NCBI GenBank assembly: GCA_023267795.1
Contig: JAHFMP010000060.1
Coordinates: forward strand, 1-6,313
Direction: 5' to 3'
Length of the DNA stretch: 6,313 nucleotides
Origin: Candidatus Woesearchaeota archaeon
GTDB lineage: Archaea; Nanobdellota; Nanobdellia; Woesearchaeales; DSVV01
A program made the translations under genes and the position numbers. Positions 1-4,854 of the stretch are shown in pieces. Position 1 is the stretch's first letter. Each line of letters opens with the position of its first letter. The notes under the pieces were generated by a model that saw nothing but the letters and a program-made list of their open reading frames with translations, was not told the DNA's origin and made no database searches.

Positions 1-2
1 AT

Positions 3-203
3 ATTTCTTTGACTGTCTCTATCCCTGAATTGGGAATCTGGCAAAAAACAACTGCCGACGATATTGGAAAAGGAGATGACGAAAAATTCACTCTTGCACT
101 CGATATTCCAGCAGATGCTGCATACGGCATCTATGATCTGCGCATTGTTGTCAGCAATGATGAGTTCAGCAGAACTAAATACAGGGATGTTGAAATAATT
201 TAA
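3..203 (+). CDS. C-terminal end of a secreted beta-sandwich (CARDB/NEW3-like) protein, 5' truncated
   Basis: The frame is open to the left edge, so only the last 66 codons are present and the true start lies outside the window. A TTG at 9-11 could be read as a start, but the peptide looks like the end of a larger protein. It contains the pattern of a terminal Ig-like beta sandwich: a hydrophobic strand (FTLALDIP), the turn PADAAYGIYDLRIVV, then a last strand ending in DVEII. The phrase 'P(A)..YG(I)YDLR..V' is typical of CARDB/NEW3-type domains in archaeal surface proteins and closely resembles the last domain of the protein at 5184-6233 (SVPAGEYDLRAEVEY). There is no C-terminal membrane anchor in this one. 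The stop codon overlaps the stop of the convergent OB-fold gene. A role as an envelope or secreted adhesive/structural protein is inference. Confidence 0.7.
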   Translation: MSLTVSIPELGIWQKTTADDIGKGDDEKFTLALDIPADAAYGIYDLRIVVSNDEFSRTKYRDVEII

Positions 204-580
204 TTTATTATATTTTCTGCTATTATTTCCAACACACCATAATAATCTTTTACTGTTCCGCTGACAATAACATTTTGTCCCTCTCTTACAATATTATCCT
301 CACTATCTTCTCTATCATTTTCTTCACCATTTTTTGAAAACACAACAACAGAAATGGTATTTGTTGATTGTTCTTGTTTTACTATCAGGATGGTAATATC
401 TTTTTTATGTTTCACTTCTTGAACAGTTCCTTCTATTACTACTTTCTTTCCAATTGTTTCTCCTGTGATTTCATCGATATTGATCTTTTGTGCTTCTATT
501 GTTTTTGAGAGTAAAAATAAACAAATAATGCCGCTTATTCCCACCAGCAATGCAATCCGAAGCAATTGTGTTTCGTTCAT
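200..580 (-). CDS. Membrane-anchored or secreted OB-fold domain protein
   Basis: The product has 126 residues. Residues 6-25 form one hydrophobic segment (LLRIALLVGISGIICLFLL), which is either a signal anchor or a signal peptide; a cleavage after TIEA (residue 30) is possible. Residues 35-125 read as a small five-strand OB-fold of the tRNA_anti/nucleic-acid-binding type: GKKVVIEGTV, then DITILIV, then TISVVVF, an acidic loop (residues 85-95), GQNVIVSGTVKDY and a final LEIIAENI. The family usually binds single-stranded nucleic acid or oligosaccharide, but the leading membrane segment would put this domain outside the membrane, so the ligand is unknown. The ATG at 580 is supported by a TATA-like box centred 26 bases upstream, which gives a leaderless mRNA. 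It converges on the gene ending at 203. Confidence 0.75.
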   Translation of the reverse strand: MNETQLLRIALLVGISGIICLFLLSKTIEAQKINIDEITGETIGKKVVIEGTVQEVKHKKDITILIVKQEQSTNTISVVVFSKNGEENDREDSEDNIVREGQNVIVSGTVKDYYGVLEIIAENIIN

Positions 581-601
581 AAATATTTTTTCTTTTTCCC
601 T

Positions 602-611
602 GTTTAAAAAA
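602..611 (-). promoter_or_regulatory. TATA-like box of the OB-fold gene
   Basis: The minus strand reads TTTTTTAAAC here, followed by about 20 A-rich bases and then the ATG at 580. The centre of the box lies about 26 bases from the A of the ATG, the usual distance from an archaeal TATA box to the transcription start. The mRNA is therefore probably leaderless. No Shine-Dalgarno sequence is visible. Confidence 0.45.
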
Positions 612-642
612 CCAACAGTTTATACGTTGACATAATGTTAAT

Positions 643-810
643 CTAAAAATGTAAATATTTTATTGGTGCAACAAACAGCAGCCACAATAATCCAAACCCT
701 AAAAAGAAATAAAGAGCATCGTATTTTGCATAGAGATAATACACAAGATGCACAACAGTGAAAACAATGCCAATAATGGCAAATATTTTTTTTGTAATTG
801 TTGTGTTCAT
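643..810 (-). CDS. Small two-helix membrane protein of unknown function
   Basis: This is a 55-residue hypothetical protein. A short basic N-terminus (MNTTITKK) is followed by two predicted membrane helices, residues 9-28 (IFAIIGIVFTVVHLVYYLYA) and about 33-50 (LYFFLGFGLLWLLFVAPI), joined by a very short turn. Both ends carry Lys, so a hairpin with both ends in the cytoplasm is likely. The frame also has upstream candidates at TTG 894 and ATG 879. I chose ATG 810 because an AT-rich TATA-like sequence lies about 28 bases before it, as in the neighbouring leaderless genes, and because a basic segment just before the first helix is expected. The family is not recognised, and short AT-rich frames can look hydrophobic by chance. 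Confidence 0.5.
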   Translation of the reverse strand: MNTTITKKIFAIIGIVFTVVHLVYYLYAKYDALYFFLGFGLLWLLFVAPIKYLHF

Positions 811-834
811 GTTTTTATTGTGAACGTGAATGAT

Positions 835-842
835 TATTAAAA
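835..842 (-). promoter_or_regulatory. Possible TATA-like box for the 55-residue membrane protein
   Basis: The minus strand reads TTTTAATA, centred about 28 bases before the ATG at 810. This fits a leaderless start, but in such AT-rich sequence a match of this quality is weak evidence. Confidence 0.3.
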
Positions 843-973
843 TATTCGCTTTATTGAAAAAAGCAGATAACGGCAACATTGTTCCTATGCTCAAATATCT
901 TTTTTCTGAACTACTTATGAATGATTACAATCAGCATTCAGAAAGATAAATAGCATCAAAACCACCACAAAAA

Positions 974-990
974 AGAAACATTTATATAAT
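974..990 (+). promoter_or_regulatory. BRE/TATA promoter of the coiled-coil protein gene
   Basis: The sequence AGAAACATTTATATAAT joins a purine-rich BRE-like part to a strong TATA box (TTTATATA, centre about 985). Transcription would begin near 1011, leaving a leader of about 45 bases before TTG 1056, enough to carry the Shine-Dalgarno site at 1046-1051. A second TATA-like run at 1018-1027 would instead start a leaderless mRNA at ATG 1050; I prefer the first. Confidence 0.5.
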
Positions 991-1045
991 ACCTTGCCTA
1001 TATTAGTATACAATTCAGTATATTAATACATAAAAAACTAAACAA

Positions 1046-1051
1046 GGTGAT
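1046..1051 (+). promoter_or_regulatory. Shine-Dalgarno site GGTGAT that decides a TTG start
   Basis: GGTGAT is the exact complement of the archaeal 16S rRNA tail (AUCACC). It overlaps the in-frame GTG 1047 and ATG 1050, making these poor starts, and lies four bases before the in-frame TTG at 1056, a usual spacing. It is the only clear Shine-Dalgarno site in the window apart from a weak one before 5184 and one in front of the small ORF at 4677. Confidence 0.5.
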
Positions 1052-1055
1052 GTGG

Positions 1056-1616
1056 TTGGATATTGAGCGATTGAAAAAACTCAATTCACTTGCTGGTGAG
1101 TTAAAGCATCAGGGAATTGCCATTGATCACGAAGATGCTGCATTTTTGGCAGTCACAATGGTTGGTGAAGAAGGAGAACAATGCCTTGCGGATATGCACA
1201 TAAATGAGAATCAATCCCTTGTTATGAGGGAAATTATCAAAGACAAACATTATCCAGATACAGAGGTTCAAAAACAAGTTCAGGGAATGAGCAAAGTAGA
1301 GGCCCAAGCTGTTTTACAGGAATTTGCAACTGTTATTGTTCAGGAATTAAACACATTGCAGCAAAAGTTTGATCAACACAACGCGCGACTTGCTAAAATG
1401 ATAGAAGAGGTTACAGCATTGCAATTGCAATCGTTGCAGACAAAACAAGAAACAGTTGTTCAGGAGCATGTTCCTGTGCAGCAAACATTGCAGCAGCCAA
1501 TGCAACAAGCCCAAAGTGTAGCTGCACAAGGTGCATCTAACCCTCGTACAGGAACATTTGCTGCTGAGGATGTTTCCATTGAAAAAATGTTTTACTTTGG
1601 TTCAAAAAAATCTTAA
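1056..1616 (+). CDS. Gln-rich coiled-coil protein of unknown function
   Basis: From the TTG start the product has 186 residues; from ATG 1050 it would have 188. Three parts can be seen. Residues 1-65 are a charged helical segment beginning MDIERLKKLNSLAGELK and containing a helix-rich stretch around EEGEQCLADMH. Residues 80-130 are helical with heptad-like hydrophobic spacing (VIVQELNTLQQKFDQHNARL), a likely coiled coil. Residues 131-165 are low complexity, rich in Gln, Val and Ala. A short, well-ordered C-terminus (EDVSIEKMFYFGSKK) ends in basic residues and may be a conserved docking or binding tail. There is no membrane segment or signal peptide, so it is probably cytoplasmic. I do not recognise the family with certainty. 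It stands alone, divergent from the membrane protein at 643-810. Confidence 0.75.
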   Translation: MDIERLKKLNSLAGELKHQGIAIDHEDAAFLAVTMVGEEGEQCLADMHINENQSLVMREIIKDKHYPDTEVQKQVQGMSKVEAQAVLQEFATVIVQELNTLQQKFDQHNARLAKMIEEVTALQLQSLQTKQETVVQEHVPVQQTLQQPMQQAQSVAAQGASNPRTGTFAAEDVSIEKMFYFGSKKS

Positions 1617-1648
1617 GAGAATCTTACATAAATAGCAAAATTCTCTTA
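1614..1648 (+). terminator. Hairpin overlapping the stop codon of the coiled-coil gene
   Basis: TAAGAGAAT (1614-1622) and ATTCTCTTA (1640-1648) are perfect 9-bp inverted repeats with a 17-base loop. The left arm begins with the TAA stop itself. No T-run follows directly, so this may be an mRNA 3'-end stabilising structure rather than a terminator. Confidence 0.35.
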
Positions 1649-2237
1649 ACAGTCACATTTACTGAGAACATGACACAGGTCATCTGTGTTTTTGCAGAAC
1701 GAGTGTATTTTAGTTATATAACATGCTAAAATGGAGGCACCATGCATCAACACTCTAATGCAAGGTTCGTTGACTAACAAAAACAGTAAGATCTTTACCA
1801 AAGGATCTTATTTGAACAAAAAAACGGCAAAGAAGCATAGCACGATTCAGCCATGAAAATTGTTGTGCTCTTTATGTTTTATTTGTTCTTTATTTGTTGG
1901 AAAACACTCAGTAAAGAAAAACATCTGTATTGAGTAGTAGGCAGAAGCAAATTTGTTCATACAATATATTCCACTGTGAAGCAGTTCCTATGTTTCCAGC
2001 AAGGAATGTGTTTGTTTGAGCTCAGGTCTCTTCAGTAGCTTTATTGCAAAGAAGAGAGTGCCTGTACCTTAAGCATGAATAAGCAGTATCTGACTCTGTG
2101 CAACGGTCTTTATTAAATTAAAAAACGAACCAAAACGCTGCACAGTATCTTTCGTATCTGCTTTGAACAAAGGCGTTGCTGTCTACTAACCTCAATCTTT
2201 AATAAATCACTGTCATAGATTGATCTTTTATTATTTT
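1649..2237. other. Gene-free stretch with many inverted repeats; possible structured RNA
   Basis: No credible reading frame spans this interval on either strand, yet its G+C (for example about 42% at 2021-2080) is close to that of the coding regions. A palindromic TATA-like box, GTTATATAAC, lies at 1713-1722 and would start a plus-strand RNA near 1740. Inverted repeats downstream include TAAGATC(C)TTT around loop ACC (about 1787-1811), TTCCT/AGGAA near 1985-2006, CAGG-TCTCTTC (2023-2033) with GAAGAGA-GTG-CCTG (2051-2064), and CTGTGCAACG (2096-2105) with CGCTGCACAG (2136-2145). A non-coding RNA or a decayed gene are both possible. I saw no RNase P, SRP or tRNA core motifs. Confidence 0.3.
1673..1693 (+). 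terminator. Probable transcription terminator of the coiled-coil gene
   Basis: ACACAG (1673-1678) pairs with CTGTGT (1684-1689) around a five-base loop, and five T residues end the structure at 1693. It lies about 60 bases downstream of the stop at 1616. Archaeal termination depends mainly on the T-run, and this one is short. Confidence 0.4.
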
Positions 2238-2247
2238 AAAAAATAAA
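2231..2247. terminator. Bidirectional A/T-tract terminator between convergent units
   Basis: The segment contains TTATTTTAAAAAATAA, which is nearly its own reverse complement, so a T-rich run is present on both strands. It lies directly after the stop of the PHP gene (2250, minus strand), where it reads TTTATTTTTT, and at the end of the gene-free stretch on the plus strand. T-runs are the main archaeal termination signal. Confidence 0.4.
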
Positions 2248-2249
2248 TA

Positions 2250-3215
2250 TTACAAATTATATTTTACTGCCAATCTTGTGTATGCTGGACTTTTTCCCGC
2301 AACAACCATGTAATTTCCAAAACTCCAGACACTAGAATATCCTGTTTCTACAATCAAATTATCTTTGTTTTCTTTGGAGAATGCTCTTCCTAAAGAGGCA
2401 AGGAAATTGTCTTCTGATGAATCATCAAAAAGCTCTCTTGAGAACCCTGTTCTTGAAAGCCCAATTTCTCTGACTCGAAAATGCGTATCTGAATTTGCAA
2501 TGCCAACAAGAGCGTGCTTCTCTGCAACTTTTCTTGCAATTTCATTGGAAAGATACATCCATAACGTATTTTGATGATTTGCTATTTCAATTGCTGCATC
2601 ATATTCTGTGAAAATTTCGATTCTCTTTTTTACTTCGTCTTTTGTTGGATATCTAAACGCAATAAGTGGTGCAGGCATACTAAACGGATGATCAAAAAAC
2701 CAAAAAGGACACTGCTCTTTTGCATCTTTTACTGCATCATCTAATTCTCCTTCACCATGCGTTTTGTACTTTTTTTTTAATTTTCCTCCTACTGAAACAA
2801 CACCTAACATTTCTTTTGGATATACTTCTGTTGCACGCACAATGTAGAGTTGAGCGTTGTTCACTTCTACAACAAGAATGTTTTCACCAAGTGAATCAAT
2901 ATTCATTTCTTGCTTTCTTGCTTCTTCAAGGAAAGTATCCAACGTATGATGGTTGTGATCAAAATCTTCTGTCCTGCCTGTAATCGCAACAATGTCTACA
3001 CGCTTTGCAGCCTCTGCAACCATTCTTCTCAAATCAGTTTCTTTGTGAACGTGCACATGAAAATCTGTGTATACTTTCGTTCGATCTTTTGGAGCCCGAG
3101 TTGCACCGAAAACAAGATCGTGGAGGCACTTTGTTTCTAAAGAAAGAGTGTCATATCGTTGTACGTAATAGATTCCTCGACTGACTAATATTCCTACATC
3201 TGTTACTATTGACAT
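2250..3215 (-). CDS. PHP-domain metal-dependent phosphoesterase
   Basis: The product has 321 residues and carries the PHP metal-site motifs in order: DFHVHVH (His53, His55), a Glu in the RATEVY segment (Glu130), FFDHPF (Asp175-His176) and IANSDTHF (Asp243, His245). His87, His89 and His90 in the HNHH segment may also contribute. PHP enzymes use a cluster of up to three metal ions to cleave phosphate esters such as phosphohistidinol, nucleotides or DNA ends; the substrate cannot be told from sequence. An N-terminal extension of about 48 residues precedes the catalytic domain. There is no signal peptide, so the protein is cytoplasmic. The ATG at 3215 sits 26 bases from a TATA-like box, giving a leaderless mRNA. 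The gene follows the HAD gene after 47 bases but has its own promoter. Confidence 0.85.
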   Translation of the reverse strand: MSIVTDVGILVSRGIYYVQRYDTLSLETKCLHDLVFGATRAPKDRTKVYTDFHVHVHKETDLRRMVAEAAKRVDIVAITGRTEDFDHNHHTLDTFLEEARKQEMNIDSLGENILVVEVNNAQLYIVRATEVYPKEMLGVVSVGGKLKKKYKTHGEGELDDAVKDAKEQCPFWFFDHPFSMPAPLIAFRYPTKDEVKKRIEIFTEYDAAIEIANHQNTLWMYLSNEIARKVAEKHALVGIANSDTHFRVREIGLSRTGFSRELFDDSSEDNFLASLGRAFSKENKDNLIVETGYSSVWSFGNYMVVAGKSPAYTRLAVKYNL

Positions 3216-3236
3216 AGTTGAAAGAAATGCAATTTG

Positions 3237-3246
3237 ATTTATAAAA
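3237..3246 (-). promoter_or_regulatory. TATA box of the PHP gene
   Basis: The minus strand reads TTTTATAAAT, centred 26 bases before the A of the ATG at 3215. This predicts a leaderless mRNA and shows that the PHP gene can be transcribed independently of the HAD gene upstream. Confidence 0.55.
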
Positions 3247-3262
3247 GTTACAACTAAAAAGA

Positions 3263-4000
3263 TTATTTTACCATTTCATAGAGAGATTGAAAACCACTTC
3301 TCTGTATTGCAATGGTTGCAGCAGGATGTACTCTTTTTAGATCAAGATATTTCATGACATATAAGAAATCAACAGAAACACCGATTTGCTTTAATTGAGG
3401 AATAGGAGTTGCATCTTCTGCTGAATCACCAATGATAAGCACACGCTGATAATTAGTATTACGCACATACTCAATAACCAATTCTGCTTTATCATCTCTT
3501 CTTGGATATGCTTCTTTACAGCCAAGCGCAATCTTTGTCTCTTCGACAATTTCAGGAATATTCCGAGAAACAATAATACTCTTCGCTTCTGGAAATGATT
3601 GCACAAATTCTTGCGCATACGGGAAAAAGGGAGTGAGTGATCTTTTTATCAAAGCTTCTTTCTTTTCAGCAGAGAGTTTTGGAAGAACATTCTCCACATA
3701 ATACCGGAAAGAAGCTGTTTCTGCATCTTTAATAGTACCTCCATCAAACAAATGAGAAATTACTTCTTTTAGAGTATAACACCCCCAAAAGAAATTAGGA
3801 ATGAGAAGAGCTGGATCAACAAATCCAGAGATTGCCATTTTTTTTGCAGGACTTTCTCGCACACAATCATCAATATCAACGACAAGAAGAGAATCAGGAG
3901 TGTTATATGCTTTGAGCACTTCTGCTAAATCATCTGCAGCATGGCGAGAGAGAACCGGAGGTGAACTATTGCTATTGCGAACAACAATGTCTAGTGTCAT
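3263..4000 (-). CDS. HAD-superfamily hydrolase, probable phosphatase
   Basis: The product has 245 residues. HAD motif I is LLVVDIDDCV, with nucleophile Asp42 and acid/base Asp44. Motif II is the Ser of SIIVSRN (Ser145), motif III is a Lys near RRDDKAELVIEYV (Lys171), and motif IV is IIGDSAED (Asp192, with Glu195-Asp196). About 100 residues, largely helical, lie between motifs I and II, which suggests a C1-type cap. These features predict a Mg-dependent phosphomonoesterase in the cytoplasm; the substrate is unknown. In motif I the usual DxDGT reads DIDDC, so the residues after Asp44 are atypical. The first 35 residues precede the core and lack an obvious domain. ATG 4000 is 26 bases from a TATA-like box. 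The PHP phosphoesterase lies downstream on the same strand, so a shared pathway is possible. Confidence 0.8.
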   Translation of the reverse strand: MTLDIVVRNSNSSPPVLSRHAADDLAEVLKAYNTPDSLLVVDIDDCVRESPAKKMAISGFVDPALLIPNFFWGCYTLKEVISHLFDGGTIKDAETASFRYYVENVLPKLSAEKKEALIKRSLTPFFPYAQEFVQSFPEAKSIIVSRNIPEIVEETKIALGCKEAYPRRDDKAELVIEYVRNTNYQRVLIIGDSAEDATPIPQLKQIGVSVDFLYVMKYLDLKRVHPAATIAIQRSGFQSLYEMVK

Positions 4001-4020
4001 TACTCATTGGTAGTATGTCC

Positions 4021-4030
4021 TATTTATAAA
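4021..4030 (-). promoter_or_regulatory. TATA box of the HAD gene
   Basis: The minus strand reads TTTATAAATA, followed by 20 bases and the ATG at 4000. The centre-to-ATG distance of about 26 bases predicts a leaderless transcript. It starts only about eight bases after the stop of the upstream hydrolase gene (4038). Confidence 0.55.
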
Positions 4031-4037
4031 TTTTATG

Positions 4038-4538
4038 TTAAAAGAATGTAAAAAGTAATCCTAAAATCATAACAACATCAAACACAATCTCATGCCGTGC
4101 AAGCTTCAGTTCAAATCCTAAAATGGTTATGGAAACTGGTTTCCAAAATCCCCAATACAATTTTGGCTTCATATTATCAATAAATCCTTTCTTGAGAGAA
4201 AAGTGATCTAAAATCATGTGACTATAATACCCAATCATCACTGCAGCTGTCCAATATGGAGAATATTTCGAAAGAATTATAAAAAGAATTGTGACAAAAC
4301 AAATTCCATTGGTATGATGAATAAAAGTTCTATCATCTTCATGCTTGACAATGCCTGCATTCCATGCTTTTCTTGGATTAAGTTCTCCTGTCAAAAAGAA
4401 ATGTTTGAGCGGATGATCCAAATCCACGAAAACACCAACCAGAACTGCAATGATGACAAATCGCTGATCCACATAACCCAGTTTTACTAACAATTCGCCG
4501 ATGAACAACGGAAATAAAAAATGTGATTGTGGATACAT
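4038..4538 (-). CDS. YdjM/DUF457-like membrane-bound metal-dependent hydrolase
   Basis: From ATG 4538 the product has 166 residues. Metal-ligand-like motifs occur in order: His6 in MYPQSHFLFP, VFVDLDHP (Asp39, Asp41, His42), FIHHTNG (His74, His75) and GYYSHMILDHF (His107, Asp111, His112). This is the pattern of the YdjM/DUF457 family, membrane proteins thought to be zinc-dependent and distantly related to phospholipase C; substrates are not established. Hydrophobic helices lie at about residues 8-20, 27-40, 79-90, 97-110 and 152-166. The frame extends upstream to ATG 4589, which would add 17 residues. I chose 4538 because family members begin a few residues before the first His, because a TATA-like box lies 26 bases before it, and because 4589 would overlap another ORF. 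The HAD gene follows after 37 bases. Confidence 0.8.
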   Translation of the reverse strand: MYPQSHFLFPLFIGELLVKLGYVDQRFVIIAVLVGVFVDLDHPLKHFFLTGELNPRKAWNAGIVKHEDDRTFIHHTNGICFVTILFIILSKYSPYWTAAVMIGYYSHMILDHFSLKKGFIDNMKPKLYWGFWKPVSITILGFELKLARHEIVFDVVMILGLLFTFF

Positions 4539-4560
4539 AAATAAAATAAGGAGAAAGAAG

Positions 4561-4568
4561 TATTTAAT
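4561..4568 (-). promoter_or_regulatory. TATA-like box of the YdjM-like gene
   Basis: The minus strand reads ATTAAATA, centred 26 bases before ATG 4538, the same distance as for the HAD, PHP and AbrB genes. It supports the shorter start over ATG 4589. Confidence 0.45.
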
Positions 4569-4677
4569 TGTTGTGAGAAAGCGTACCATCCGATTCAGCG
4601 AGTGATTTCAGAGATCTCTTTCCACAAGAAATTAAGCCATACATTTTTTTCGCCACCTGAAAACGCTCACGTGCCAT
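4564..4677 (-). CDS. Possible 37-residue ORF in the left arm of the inverted repeat
   Basis: This reading frame begins MARERFQVAKKMYGLISC and ends in SDGTLSHNN before a TAA. It is basic, has no membrane segment, and its base composition is richer in G+C than the flanks. A purine-rich GAGGGGAG lies five bases before the ATG, a fair Shine-Dalgarno site, but that sequence is also one arm of the hairpin at 4677-4710. The end overlaps the TATA-like box of the YdjM-like gene, 25 bases upstream of that gene's start. The other arm of the inverted repeat encodes a weakly similar peptide (ending in LEKSDGT), but only part of the frame is kept there. It may be a small protein or part of an RNA element. 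The family is not recognised. Confidence 0.25.
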   Translation of the reverse strand: MARERFQVAKKMYGLISCGKRSLKSLAESDGTLSHNN

Positions 4678-4811
4678 TTTTTCTCCCCTCAATAATAAGG
4701 GGAGAAAAAAGAAACAAGGAAGAGAAAAAGTAAATAGAAGCAGGCGGCGGAAAAAATGTTCCTCTGTTTCCTGTCGAAGTTGGAGATTTCACTTGAGAAA
4801 TCGGATGGCAC
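4583..4811. repeat. 229-bp imperfect inverted repeat between divergent genes
   Basis: Four blocks on the left match four on the right, read in reverse complement and nested about one centre near 4694-4697. They are 4583-4595 with 4799-4811 (12 of 13; GTACCATCCGATT), 4621-4631 with 4767-4777 (9 of 11), 4641-4659 with 4741-4759 (17 of 19, including CGCCACCTG and CAGGCGGCG), and 4677-4689 with 4698-4710 (13 of 13). Spacers differ in length between arms. It could be two diverged head-to-head copies of one small unit, a MITE-like element, or the footprint of a structured RNA. I see no target-site duplication at the ends. Confidence 0.55.
4677..4710. repeat. Perfect 13-bp hairpin at the centre of the inverted repeat
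   Basis: TTTTTTCTCCCCT (4677-4689) and AGGGGAGAAAAAA (4698-4710) are perfect reverse complements around an 8-base A/T loop. The shape resembles a terminator, but it lies between divergent genes and ends neither. Read on either strand it also provides a purine-rich GGGGAG. Confidence 0.7.
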
Positions 4812-4814
4812 AAT

Positions 4815-4842
4815 ATTCAGAAAAATATATAAATTCAGAAAA
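4815..4842 (+). promoter_or_regulatory. AbrB promoter: TATA box flanked by direct repeats
   Basis: ATATATAAA (4825-4833) is centred 26 bases before the ATG at 4855, giving a leaderless mRNA. The 10-mer ATTCAGAAAA occurs immediately before it (4815-4824) and again overlapping its end (4833-4842), with an 18-bp period. A shorter match, ATTCAG, falls at 4869-4874, 36 bases further on. A protein bound to these repeats would block TBP, so this is a candidate autoregulatory operator. Confidence 0.5.
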
Positions 4843-4854
4843 TACTCTTTATTC

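Noticed and set aside
811..894. N-terminal extension of the small membrane protein from TTG 894 or ATG 879
   Set aside because: No promoter or Shine-Dalgarno site supports those starts, and the added peptide looks like translated AT-rich spacer.
1763..1779. GGTTCG resembling a tRNA T-arm
   Set aside because: No paired T-stem, acceptor stem or anticodon arm can be built around it.
1853..1933. 26-residue hydrophobic ORF (MKIVVLFMFYLFF...) inside the gene-free stretch
   Set aside because: It has no Shine-Dalgarno site and no TATA box at the leaderless distance; T-rich sequence yields such hydrophobic peptides by chance.
1976..1984. GAAGCAG resembling part of the SRP RNA helix 8 motif
   Set aside because: The rest of the SRP RNA core (GGNCC-GGAAGG side) is missing nearby.
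2720..3140. Plus-strand ORFs opposite the PHP gene
   Set aside because: They are rich in Leu, His and Cys, lack motifs, and lie antisense to a gene with clear catalytic motifs.
4539..4589. 17-residue N-terminal extension of the YdjM-like protein (start ATG 4589)
   Set aside because: Family members begin just before the first His, a TATA-like box lies 26 bases before ATG 4538, and the longer start would overlap the ORF at 4564-4677. The longer start cannot be fully excluded.
4583..4811. Insertion sequence or complete MITE
   Set aside because: There is no transposase and no target-site duplication at the outer ends, so I record it as an inverted repeat only.
4756..4854. 33-residue N-terminal extension of the AbrB protein (start ATG 4756)
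   Set aside because: The added part lies in the right arm of the inverted repeat and over the AbrB TATA box, and the AbrB domain is complete from ATG 4855.
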